From: JAWPMT01 sp965267435
Lineage (GTDB): Bacteria; Bacteroidota; Bacteroidia; Cytophagales; Cyclobacteriaceae
DNA: 64,000 nucleotides
Assembly (NCBI GenBank): GCA_965267435.1
Contig: OZ253960.1
Span: forward strand, 3,968,001-4,032,000
Reading direction: 5' to 3'
A program made the translations under genes and the position numbers. This document shows, in pieces, positions 19,206-27,806 of this stretch. The notes beneath the pieces were generated by a model. That model saw only the letters and a program-made list of their open reading frames with translations. It made no database searches and was not told where the DNA came from. Each line of letters starts with the position of its first letter. Position 1 is the first letter of the stretch.

Positions 19206-20762
19206 ATGAAGACTTTTATAAGAAAAATAGGCTTTTCGCTGCTAGTCCTTGGATTCCTTGGCATTAGCTACAGATGTGGAGACATTCTGGAGGAGGTATC
19301 AAAAGATGCCTCTACAGTTTCCAATTTCTTTCAATCCACAGAGAACCTCGATGCGGCCATCACAGCCACTTATCGGCAGTTGGTGGAGAACCCGTGGAAT
19401 AGAGGCCTGAGCGGCGCTCGCCACCGCACACTTTTTTGTGGTGCTGATGACTGGACGTCTCAGCCAGGTGGTAACAAGGGTGATTTCAAAGAAGGCGATC
19501 AACTTGCAATCCGATCAAGCAATGCAGCTATCTCTGACGCCGGCTGGGGCTTGCCCTACGACGTGATCCTTCAGGCCAACTTTTCCATCGAAGGCCAGGA
19601 ACAACTGATCGCCGCTGGCGAAAACCAGGAGGAAGTTGACATCATTGCCTCAGAGGCCTACTTCCTGAGGGCTTGGGCCTATTTCCGGCTCGTGAGACTG
19701 TATGGTGGTGTGCCGATCATTCTGCAAACGGAAAGTGGTCCCGAAGACTTCGGTGTTAGCAGGAGCACCGTCGAGGAGGTCTATGCACAGGTATTGAGTG
19801 ACCTGGAGATCGCTATTGCCACACTTCCGGAGATGCAAACCGAAAGGGGTCGAGTCAATCGTTGGGCGGCGAAAGCCTTGCGTGCCAATGTGTACCTTAC
19901 CATGGCCAGCTGGCCATTGAAGCAGACGGACAAGTTTGCCAATGCGCTCACGGACGCCAACGATGTGTTAATGAATGGCCCGTATGCTTTCGAAGACGAA
20001 TTTGCGAGTATGTTCCTCATTGAAAACGAGGACACCAATACAGAGTACATCTGGCAATTGAAGTTTTGCAACGTCACGGATTGCCCGGGCCAGCAGTTGA
20101 ATACTCCTTTTGCCTCCCAGACAACCAAGCCCGCAGAGTTGGGAGGTTTTCAGGATATCTTCATCGAGAAGGCGTACTTCAACAGATTCCCAGAGGGCGC
20201 AAGAAAGGACCATTCGTTCCTGACCCAGCTGATCTCTGAGGACGGTTCTATCCTGCCTTGGCAAAACTTCATTTGGCAGCACCCCTTCTTCAGCAAGTTC
20301 TATGATGGGACAGTGAATAAGAATGCTCCTTATGAGTCTCAGCGTGGTACCACGGCGCCAGCTTCAGATTTGGACTTCCCTATGATCCGAATCACCGAAA
20401 TGATGATGATCTATGCCGAGGCGCAGGTCATGGGTGGAGGTGGAGATGGGGCCACGGCACTCAACTATCTCAACATGGTCCGAAGACGAGGAAAAGGCGT
20501 GGACGTGAACACCCCTGACGTGGATGATCTCAACACCTTCACACAGCAGGATGTCATCGACGAAAGAGGATGGGAATTTCTTGGCGAAATGAAGCGCTGG
20601 TTTGATCTCACAAGAACGGAAACACTGGCCGATGCCCTGGCCGATCGTGAGGCCGATGAGGTCCCTCTCGTGGGGGATCCCCATAACAAAAATCTATACT
20701 ACCATCCGCTGCCAGATTTGGATCTACAAATCAATCCGAATCTCACGCAGAATCCACGATAG
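19206..20762 (+). CDS. SusD/RagB-family glycan-binding lipoprotein
   Basis: 518 residues. Signal with lipid Cys C24 (LGISYRC). The SusD pattern is clear: DASTVSNFFQSTENLDAAITATYRQL near the N-terminus, AYFLRAWAYFRLVRLYGGVP, NRWAAKALRANVYLTMASWP (TPR part), and the C-terminal RITEMMMIYAEA, YLNMVRRRGKG, DERGWEFLGEMKRWFDLTRT, ending NLTQNPR. It caps SusC at the cell surface and recruits the glycan. It is translationally close to susC and is followed by a terminator. A very similar second copy lies at 32125-33681 and a decayed third at 34007-34140. Confidence 0.95.
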   Translation: MKTFIRKIGFSLLVLGFLGISYRCGDILEEVSKDASTVSNFFQSTENLDAAITATYRQLVENPWNRGLSGARHRTLFCGADDWTSQPGGNKGDFKEGDQLAIRSSNAAISDAGWGLPYDVILQANFSIEGQEQLIAAGENQEEVDIIASEAYFLRAWAYFRLVRLYGGVPIILQTESGPEDFGVSRSTVEEVYAQVLSDLEIAIATLPEMQTERGRVNRWAAKALRANVYLTMASWPLKQTDKFANALTDANDVLMNGPYAFEDEFASMFLIENEDTNTEYIWQLKFCNVTDCPGQQLNTPFASQTTKPAELGGFQDIFIEKAYFNRFPEGARKDHSFLTQLISEDGSILPWQNFIWQHPFFSKFYDGTVNKNAPYESQRGTTAPASDLDFPMIRITEMMMIYAEAQVMGGGGDGATALNYLNMVRRRGKGVDVNTPDVDDLNTFTQQDVIDERGWEFLGEMKRWFDLTRTETLADALADREADEVPLVGDPHNKNLYYHPLPDLDLQINPNLTQNPR

Positions 20763-20789
20763 GCCGAACGGCGGCCTCTCAAACCCAAA

Positions 20790-20825
20790 AAAAGGCAGGT
20801 GGACCTATCATCTGCCTTTTCTACC
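20790..20825 (+). terminator. Intrinsic terminator of the susCD operon
   Basis: AAAAGGCAGGTG (20790-20801) pairs with CATCTGCCTTTT (20809-20820), with one G-U pair and a 7-base loop, ending in a T-run. It lies 28 bases after the SusD stop codon. Confidence 0.85.
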
Positions 20826-21134
20826 TTTCTGACAAGTCAAAACAATCTACCCACATCGACTAGAGCTTCCCTCGTCATTCACCAAGCTCGGCGTGACTTC
20901 ATCGGCTTTTTGGGAGGCCGCAATTAACAAAAGTTAATTTTTTCACGGCGTTTTTACCCTCTGAAAGGGCCTTCAGAAGCCATATTCAGCGACCCAATTT
21001 TCGGCATTTCCGGCTCACTCCGAAGACGTATGGGCTCATCTTCCAATTTCGGGCAAAACGGATTTGCGAAATTTTTTGCACCCCATAATGTCGTTTCTTT
21101 ATAGTCTCGAAATACAACATGACCGTTAATTACC
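20826..21134. other. Intergenic region with an isolated TTAAC-N4-GTTAA dyad
   Basis: No gene. A perfect dyad TTAAC-AAAA-GTTAA lies at 20924-20937, identical in half-sites to the Crp-like boxes further right, but no -7 element follows at 30 bp. TACCC at 20955 is a lone half of the putative HTCS box (TTTTTACCCTCTGAAA resembles 14590-14606). The promoter of the next gene is not clear. Confidence 0.4.
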
Positions 21135-21959
21135 ATGATTAGCCGCCTATTGACTTTTGCGCTCCTATTGGGAAGTATGTCCACTTTAGCCCAGGATTCT
21201 GATCAGATTGCCGTGGAGTTGAAACCGGAGATTCTGGAAGACATCCAACGAAGGATTCCGGGTGCCGTTATCACTAAAACTTCCGTGCGGTCAAATGCAT
21301 ACCGCGCCCGCTTCACCTTGGGAAGTGACATTATTGGAGGCATCAGCTATACCATCGATGGCGAGACATTTGTTCGCTACGACCTCACCTACGAAGTGCT
21401 GCCGGATGAGCTCGCCAGCGAAATCTCAAAGTACGTGAACCTTGATGATGTGATCATCAGCAGGTACATCGTGCGCTTGGGTCATCCTCCATATTATGCG
21501 GTCCGCACAAAAACAGGAGGCTTGATCCTTGACAATGACATGAAGCAATTGGAGCATGGGATCGTCCTTGATGGATTAGCATCGGTGCCGGCACCAATTG
21601 TAAATCACCTGCAAAGCCAATATGAGAACCTGACTATAAAGGAGACGGGGATCATGGACAACCACTACTACTCCAGAATCGAGTTCAAGGCGGGAGCCGT
21701 CTACGGGCAGCCGGCCCTTGTGCGTTATACCTCCGACTTCAAATGGGTGGACACGTCATTCTACTTCTGGGACTTGACACGATTACCTATTGACATCTAC
21801 CTGGCGTTGGAGGAATATGGCGGCATTGAAGCCGTGCTGCAAGCCAGGCAATTTTTCCCCTCCGAGGGCGAAACTTTCTTCAAAGTAGACTTGAAGGAGG
21901 GCAATGATGAGTCCGTATACTTCAATCACCTCTTCGAGGCCGTGGAGTCGCCAGAGTAA
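21135..21959 (+). CDS. Exported PepSY-like (BLIP-like) protein, copy 1
   Basis: 274 residues with a signal peptide (MISRLLTFALLLGSMSTLAQ). The mature part repeats a pattern of a short helix then beta hairpins (PEILEDIQRRIPGAVITKTSV, SYTIDGETFVRYDLTYEVLPDEL, PAPIVNHLQSQYENLTIKET), typical of the PepSY-like / DUF2874 superfamily of Bacteroidota periplasmic proteins. The role is unknown; a regulator or chaperone of exported enzymes is possible but unproven. It is followed after about 85 bases by a paralogue, so the pair arose by tandem duplication inside the PUL. No metal or catalytic motif is seen. Confidence 0.7.
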   Translation: MISRLLTFALLLGSMSTLAQDSDQIAVELKPEILEDIQRRIPGAVITKTSVRSNAYRARFTLGSDIIGGISYTIDGETFVRYDLTYEVLPDELASEISKYVNLDDVIISRYIVRLGHPPYYAVRTKTGGLILDNDMKQLEHGIVLDGLASVPAPIVNHLQSQYENLTIKETGIMDNHYYSRIEFKAGAVYGQPALVRYTSDFKWVDTSFYFWDLTRLPIDIYLALEEYGGIEAVLQARQFFPSEGETFFKVDLKEGNDESVYFNHLFEAVESPE

Positions 21960-22044
21960 GGGAGCCTCCTTACCCAGATCAAGGAGACCTCGCGAAAGAC
22001 CAGCAAACAGCGGCATATCGATGGACCAGAAATAATTGAGAAAC

Positions 22045-22851
22045 ATGATCAAACATCTACTCACCCTTTCTCTGATTGCAGGGGGGTACTTTTCCTGCTA
22101 CTGTCAGTCGGTCAGCTTTGACCCTGAACTTATTAACGATATCAAACAACGCTTTCCCAATTGTGAAATAGGTAAGACGACTATCCGTGGTGAATCCTAT
22201 CATGCTCTTTTCGCTCTCGAAGACGGCGTAAAAGGGGGTATCAGCTACCAGAAATCAGACGGCGCCTTTGAAAAATATAACCTCACCTTCCAGGGAGTGC
22301 CGGACGCTTTGCTCGCCGACCTAACGGCCCGCATCGAGCTTTCGGAAGTTATCATCACAAGATTTATCAAGCGAGCCAATCAGCCGGGCTATTACTATGT
22401 TCGGACCAAAAAGGGGGGCTTTTCCTATGGCGAGGACTATCAGTACCTCAAAAATGGCCTGTTGCTTAATGGCCTGGACGAACTGCCAGCCCCTATCCTG
22501 TCCCACCTTCAGGGCCAATATGAAAACCTAACGATAAAAGAAACTGGTATCGATGGTGATGGGTACTTCACCCGAATTGAATTTAAGTCGGGCGCCGTGC
22601 TAGCACAACCCGGCATCGTAAAATACACCCGCGACTTTGAATGGGTGGACACTTCATTCTACTATTGGGACCTGACGCGGCTGCCTTTGGATTTGTTTCT
22701 GGCCATGGATGTCTTCGGTGGCATCGAGGCAGTGGTCGACGCCCGCCAGTTTTTCCCCGCCAGTGGCGAGGTCTATTATCAGGTAACACTCACCAACAAG
22801 GAGACAGTCTATTTTGACCACCTGTTTGAGGTCATGCAGGCCCCGAACTAA
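22045..22851 (+). CDS. Exported PepSY-like (BLIP-like) protein, copy 2
   Basis: 268 residues from ATG 22045 (a TTG at 22036 would add three residues). Signal peptide MIKHLLTLSLIAGGYFSCYCQ. It aligns along its whole length with the preceding protein: both share LPAPI/VPAPIV, the block QYENLTIKETGI, YTRDFEWVDTSFYYWDLTRLP and ARQFFP. The two differ more in the N-terminal third. Strong conservation of the central and C-terminal blocks suggests that both copies are functional. The function is unknown. Confidence 0.7.
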   Translation: MIKHLLTLSLIAGGYFSCYCQSVSFDPELINDIKQRFPNCEIGKTTIRGESYHALFALEDGVKGGISYQKSDGAFEKYNLTFQGVPDALLADLTARIELSEVIITRFIKRANQPGYYYVRTKKGGFSYGEDYQYLKNGLLLNGLDELPAPILSHLQGQYENLTIKETGIDGDGYFTRIEFKSGAVLAQPGIVKYTRDFEWVDTSFYYWDLTRLPLDLFLAMDVFGGIEAVVDARQFFPASGEVYYQVTLTNKETVYFDHLFEVMQAPN

Positions 22852-23146
22852 CCGGCGGCAGCAACTTGGGATCACAAGCTGCCTGAACGGACATGACACC
22901 TTACCTCCAACCAACCCGAGGTCTTCCAAGGCCGCATCGGCTGGCACGGATGGTCTACCTGGGAATGGAGCTCATCGTATTCAGAGTTTATTCATCTTGC
23001 GCTGATAATCAATTGTATTCATATCCAAAATTGAAGTCATTCTTGAGCATGAGTGCAGCTACCGCTCCAAGAAGCTAGTGCTCATGTGCCTCTGGTGAAG
23101 GGAAGACTGAGGTAGCAAAAAAATGAAAATGGTCCGTAATGAATTA
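22852..23146. other. Gene-free region
   Basis: Between the second PepSY-like gene and the putative HTCS site before the next sulfatase I see no gene, hairpin or repeat that I can support. Confidence 0.5.
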
Positions 23147-23205
23147 TTTGACCCCCTAAATGGAGAATCTCTTCCAGAATGCTAGAGGAATCGAATTCAT
23201 TTTTG
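23147..23205 (+). promoter_or_regulatory. Putative HTCS-type box and -7 element (site 3)
   Basis: TTTGACCCCC at 23147 matches the first half of the other boxes. The second half, expected 22 bp on at 23173, is degraded to TCC. CATTTTTG (-7-like) starts at 23198, again 25 bp after that position. The -7 element ends four bases before ATG 23210, so the message may be leaderless. Confidence 0.45.
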
Positions 23206-23209
23206 TAAG

Positions 23210-24640
23210 ATGACGAATATCCCAAGAAACATAGCTTGGATCATACTGGTATTGACGGTCTGTACATTAAGATGCACCCCATCACAGGAAACTTCCCATT
23301 CCCCAAAGCCCCAAAGCCCCAATGTTATCATCATCCTCACAGATGATCAGGGCTACAAAGACGTTGGCTTCAATGGCTCAACAGAAATCGCTACTCCGAA
23401 CATCGACAGAATAAGCCAGAACGGTGTCGTATTTACCAACGGGTACGTGAGCTACGCTGTATGTGGGCCGAGCCGCGCCGGGCTTATCACTGGAAGATAT
23501 CAGGACAGATTCGGTTTCAGCCTCAATCCGTTGTTCGCTCCAAAGGACTCTACTCAGGGCTTGCCTCGCACAGAGCAAACACTGGCAGAAGCATTGCAGC
23601 AGGCCAATTATCGAAATATGGCGATCGGCAAATGGCATCTTGGCGCCCACGAGTCTCTACGACCCCTCAACCGGGGCTTTGATGAGTTCTTTGGTTTCCT
23701 GACAGGGGGCCATCGGTACTTCCCCGAAGAGTGGACCCTGAACGACATCTCCGAGGTGACCACTCAAAATTCTGCCTATAGAACAAAACTCTTGAGAAAC
23801 GACCAGCGCATCGACGAACAGGAATACCTCACAGACGCGCTGTCACGTGAAGCCGTCAGCTTCGTTGAGAGAAGCGCAGATAATCCTTTTTTCCTCTATC
23901 TGGCCTACAATGCGCCCCATACGCCGATGCAGGCGACCCAAAAGTACCTCGACCGGTTTCCCCATATAGAAAACGAAAGACGTCGAACTTACGCAGCCAT
24001 GGTCAGTGCGGTTGATGATGGCGTAGGAAACCTTTTGGACAAATTGGAAGAACTGGGGATTTCAGAAAACACCATGGTCTTCTTCTTGTCAGACAACGGA
24101 GGACCAGAACCAAAAAATAAATCCGACAATGGCAGCCTGAGGGAAGGGAAAGGCTCCATGTATGAAGGAGGCATTAGAGTGCCGTTTGCCGTCCAATGGC
24201 CTGCGGTCCTACCGCGCAACACGCGCTACGATCACCCTGTCATTTCTCTAGATATGTTCGCCACAGCCGTGGCGGCAGCAGGGGTCACACCTGCGAACGA
24301 CCTGGATGGAGTCAACCTGGTTCCCTTTCTTACGGGGCAGAATACCTCCGCGCCGCACGATCGGCTCTACTGGCGACAAGTGGCTCACGATGGTCTGGCC
24401 ATTCGCCAGGGAGACATGAAGCTGGTGAAAGATAAGCTCGGCAATACCGAGCTTTATAACATCACCACAGATATCAGCGAAGAGCAACAGCTTTCCGATA
24501 CGATCCTGTTCAATCAATTAAGTGAGATGCATCGGGCTTGGAACGAAAGTAATCAGCCACCCATCTTCATGGGACTGTTGCAAAACGGAGCCTACAATAA
24601 AATGTATCCAGACCGATTTGTAAATGTTGAAAAGTACTAG
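23210..24640 (+). CDS. S1-family sulfatase lipoprotein
   Basis: 476 residues. The N-terminus (IAWIILVLTVCTLRC) suggests lipidation at C22. Alkaline-phosphatase-fold sulfatase: metal ligands in LTDDQGYKDVGF (D45, D46) and LSDNGGP, maturation motif C85-G-P-S-R89 followed by AGLITGRYQ, plus GKWHLG. It would remove sulfate esters from the imported or surface-bound glycan after conversion of C85 to formylglycine by an anSME encoded elsewhere. Nearly the same protein is encoded at 34672. The stop overlaps the next gene by 17 bases, so translation is coupled. It heads the operon that runs to 31813. Confidence 0.93.
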   Translation: MTNIPRNIAWIILVLTVCTLRCTPSQETSHSPKPQSPNVIIILTDDQGYKDVGFNGSTEIATPNIDRISQNGVVFTNGYVSYAVCGPSRAGLITGRYQDRFGFSLNPLFAPKDSTQGLPRTEQTLAEALQQANYRNMAIGKWHLGAHESLRPLNRGFDEFFGFLTGGHRYFPEEWTLNDISEVTTQNSAYRTKLLRNDQRIDEQEYLTDALSREAVSFVERSADNPFFLYLAYNAPHTPMQATQKYLDRFPHIENERRRTYAAMVSAVDDGVGNLLDKLEELGISENTMVFFLSDNGGPEPKNKSDNGSLREGKGSMYEGGIRVPFAVQWPAVLPRNTRYDHPVISLDMFATAVAAAGVTPANDLDGVNLVPFLTGQNTSAPHDRLYWRQVAHDGLAIRQGDMKLVKDKLGNTELYNITTDISEEQQLSDTILFNQLSEMHRAWNESNQPPIFMGLLQNGAYNKMYPDRFVNVEKY

Positions 24641-26276
24641 AATTTTAGGGTGCGCTGTGCTGTGCCTTTGCCTGGGCCTTGTTTCTTGTCAACAAGACCC
24701 AAAAAGTGTATCGTACCACTTCGATAGCGAGAGCGGCTCCGAGAGCAACGCCGGCACCTCGCCGTCCTCACCCTGGAAGAGCCTGGAGCAGTTGCAGCAT
24801 GTCAACCTTCGACCGGGGGACAAGATATTGTTGGCATCGGGCAGCGAGTTCGACACACCCTTGACTCTCAAGAATGTTCATGGCACGAGCGGTCAGCCAA
24901 TCGTCATCGGGTCCTACGGCGGCAAGGAGAGACCTCAAATCAACACTCGGGGCGCCTTGAATGCCATTTTGATACAAAATTCCAGTTTCATCGAAGTCAG
25001 TGATCTCGCGGTCTCCGCGCTCATGGGCGACGAGGCCAACCCGCCAAAGGGTATGAGATGTGGCATTTTCGTGACAACAACAGATTCCGGGGCATACAAC
25101 CACATCCATTTGACGAACATCGCAGTGAGCAACGTGTTTTTTGAGCCAGAGGGGCACAGCCGCTCACCGGAAGAAGTTCGAACACCCAATGGTACGCAGA
25201 GCTACGGCTGGGGCATCAGGGTCATCAATAATACTAAACATGCCATAATAGACGACCTGAAGATAGTTGGTTGTTCGGTGGAGAATGTTGGCCACACAGG
25301 CATCAAGTTGACATCACGACAGGGAGATGGGGACTATGGCATTACCAACCTTGTCATCTCTGACAACACGGTTCAGCGCACTGGAGGACCAGGCATCCAA
25401 ATGTCAGGTGTGCAGCACGGCCACATCTTCAACAACACGGTGGATCACTCAGGTAGCAACGACGATTCTCGTAAATGGGGTCGTGGCAGTGGATTGTGGA
25501 CCTGGGGGTCCGATCGGGTTTTGATAGAGAAAAACAGGTTTACCAACGCCAATGGGCCCAAGGACTCCGCCGGGGCGCACATCGACTTCAATTGCTCCAA
25601 CGTCGTCATGCAATACAACTTCAGCGCCAACAATGCGGGAGGTTTTTGTGAAATTCTTGGCAACAACTACAACTGCTCGTACAGGTACAACATCAGTGTC
25701 AACGATGGCCACCGGGACAAAGCGGGGAGACGTGGCATGCAGGAGGGGAAAACATTTTGGCTTAGTGGTTTCAGCGGTAAAAATCGTGAACGAAGAGGAC
25801 CCTTCAACTCGTATTTCTACAACAACACGATCTATGTCAGCGACGGTATAGTCCCCAAGATGGCCATTGATAGAAAAGCCAAAGGCGTATTGATCGCCAA
25901 CAACATCTTCCACCTCGAAGGAGACGCGAGAGTCGTCAAAGGCGACCAATGGAACCCTCAGACCGAAGGCGAGTGGAAAGTGACAGATGTGGTTTTCAGA
26001 AGTAACCTATTCTTGCACGACTCGAGCTGGCCCAAGAACCTGAGGCTCCAGGACGAAGATCCCATGTATGGAAACGCCTCATTCGCAGTGGCAGGTGGAT
26101 TATCCATGGCAGACTACACCCCGCAAAACGTGGAAATGATCAAAGATCAGGGAGTAATAGTACCTCGCCTCGCGATGGACACGGTGGGCTTAGTCTATGG
26201 ATTGGAGTTGGAAAGAGACATCCTTGGAAACTCTATTTCCGGCACGCCTGATATCGGCGCCATCGAACTACCCTAG
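24624..26276 (+). CDS. Right-handed beta-helix lipoprotein, candidate glycan-cleaving enzyme
   Basis: 550 residues, lipoprotein signal with Cys C22 (LGLVSC). A parallel beta-helix fills most of the protein: an N-terminal cap with SNAGTSPSSPWKSLEQL and LRPGDKILLASGSEF, then many short repeats such as HGHIFNNTVDH, RVLIEKNRF, NVVMQYNFSANN and GGFCEILGNN. The fold is shared by pectate-lyase-like and several glycosidase families, but I cannot place it in one; catalytic residues are not identifiable. Its core blocks recur in the giant ORF from 57078. It overlaps the sulfatase upstream and is followed by another, so it acts in the same pathway. Confidence 0.8.
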   Translation: MLKSTRILGCAVLCLCLGLVSCQQDPKSVSYHFDSESGSESNAGTSPSSPWKSLEQLQHVNLRPGDKILLASGSEFDTPLTLKNVHGTSGQPIVIGSYGGKERPQINTRGALNAILIQNSSFIEVSDLAVSALMGDEANPPKGMRCGIFVTTTDSGAYNHIHLTNIAVSNVFFEPEGHSRSPEEVRTPNGTQSYGWGIRVINNTKHAIIDDLKIVGCSVENVGHTGIKLTSRQGDGDYGITNLVISDNTVQRTGGPGIQMSGVQHGHIFNNTVDHSGSNDDSRKWGRGSGLWTWGSDRVLIEKNRFTNANGPKDSAGAHIDFNCSNVVMQYNFSANNAGGFCEILGNNYNCSYRYNISVNDGHRDKAGRRGMQEGKTFWLSGFSGKNRERRGPFNSYFYNNTIYVSDGIVPKMAIDRKAKGVLIANNIFHLEGDARVVKGDQWNPQTEGEWKVTDVVFRSNLFLHDSSWPKNLRLQDEDPMYGNASFAVAGGLSMADYTPQNVEMIKDQGVIVPRLAMDTVGLVYGLELERDILGNSISGTPDIGAIELP

Positions 26277-26370
26277 GAGAATTGATTCGATATTCCTTTT
26301 GGAGGAGCGATGTCCTGCCAATTGAATGACCGTGGACGCGCATGAAAAACGTCAAACTGAAAAAGAATAG

Positions 26371-27795
26371 ATGAACGGGCCAACCAACAGCTTCCTGCTC
26401 CTACTCGCTGCATCGCTAATGATCCGCTGCGATGCCCCCAGTACTGAGCGCCAAAAGCAGGAACAAAAGCCAAACATTATATTCATTCTGGCAGATGACC
26501 TGGGATGGGGCGACGTTGGGTTCAATGGGCAGCAACTGATTCAAACGCCGAACATTGATCAATTGGCCAGAGAAGGGATGGTCTTCAACCGTATGTATGC
26601 CGGCAGTACGGTTTGCGGCCCATCGCGAGCGAGCCTCCTCACGGGGTTGCACACAGGTCATGGCGAAGTGCGCGGCAACCCCAGGTGGTCAGCCAACGGC
26701 AGCCCTGTAGACTTCGACCCAAGTCACAACACCCTTGGAGAGATCCTCAAAAAAGCTAACTACCGCACAGGTGCCATTGGAAAATGGGGGCTGGCTGAGA
26801 ACCTCAACGGGACGGAGCCAAACAAGCAGGGGTTCGACTACTTCTACGGTTTCAACCGGCATAGACCAGCACACCACTATTATCCGGAGCTCATATGGGA
26901 AAATGACTCCATCGTGGCTTTGCCCCAGAACAACACCAAAGAAAAACTGGGAGACCATGTACAGGAACTTTTCACTCAGAAAGCCCTCAGCTTTATCACC
27001 GAAGAAGCAGATAACCCATTCTTCCTCTACCTCGCTTATACGACACCCCACTATGAGCTCACCATACCTGAGGCGTGGAAGTCTTCCTACACTGAACTTG
27101 ACTGGCCACTCAGAGAAATGGTGCCGGGGCACTACCTCCATGATAAAAATGGGCACGTGACCTATGCTGCCATGGTCAGTAAGATGGACCATGACATTGG
27201 TCGTCTCGTGCATCGCTTGAAGGAGACCGATCAGTACAAGAACACCCTCATCATTTTTACCAGCGACAATGGCCACGAATACGACGACCTGAAAGATGAG
27301 TTTTTCAATAGCAACGGACCCTTCCGAGGGCGGAAGAGAGACCTATTTGACGGTGGTACACATGTGCCCTTTGTGGCATCGTGGCCCGCCAAAATTCCAG
27401 CCAACCAGACCTCTGATCGGCTAGGAGCTTTCTGGGATGTCAAAGCCACATTAGCGGACCTCACGTCCGTATCACTCAATGAGGCCACCGACGGTGAATC
27501 GTTCCTCCCTTCACTTCTGGGTGAAGGGCAGCCGCCCCGAGAGACTCCCCTGTACTGGGAGTTCAACGAATCAAAAGGGCCCATGCAAGCACTGCTCCTG
27601 GGTAAGTGGAAGTTGATACATCAAGTAGAGTCGGGTGATTATGGTTTATACAATCTAGAGGCTGACCCCCAGGAGATGGAAAATGTAATCGAAGACCACG
27701 AGGCTGTTTTTAAAGACTTGCGCAGGGCATTGGTCTCCGCAAGAACACCTCATGCTCAGTTTCCACTGACACGAAGGTCTGTCAAACGCAGGTGA
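26371..27795 (+). CDS. S1-family sulfatase lipoprotein
   Basis: 474 residues, lipid Cys C20 (LMIRC). Metal ligands lie in ILADDLGWGDVGF (D42, D43) and FTSDNGHEYDD; the maturation motif is C82-G-P-S-R86 followed by ASLLTG. The usual GKWHLG reads GKWGLA, a variant seen in a subset of arylsulfatases. It is unlike the other four sulfatases here outside the motifs, so it probably acts on a different sulfate position or linkage. It follows the beta-helix gene after 94 bases and precedes the GH2 gene by 11 bases. Confidence 0.92.
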   Translation: MNGPTNSFLLLLAASLMIRCDAPSTERQKQEQKPNIIFILADDLGWGDVGFNGQQLIQTPNIDQLAREGMVFNRMYAGSTVCGPSRASLLTGLHTGHGEVRGNPRWSANGSPVDFDPSHNTLGEILKKANYRTGAIGKWGLAENLNGTEPNKQGFDYFYGFNRHRPAHHYYPELIWENDSIVALPQNNTKEKLGDHVQELFTQKALSFITEEADNPFFLYLAYTTPHYELTIPEAWKSSYTELDWPLREMVPGHYLHDKNGHVTYAAMVSKMDHDIGRLVHRLKETDQYKNTLIIFTSDNGHEYDDLKDEFFNSNGPFRGRKRDLFDGGTHVPFVASWPAKIPANQTSDRLGAFWDVKATLADLTSVSLNEATDGESFLPSLLGEGQPPRETPLYWEFNESKGPMQALLLGKWKLIHQVESGDYGLYNLEADPQEMENVIEDHEAVFKDLRRALVSARTPHAQFPLTRRSVKRR

Positions 27796-27806
27796 AGCGT
27801 CCGTAG

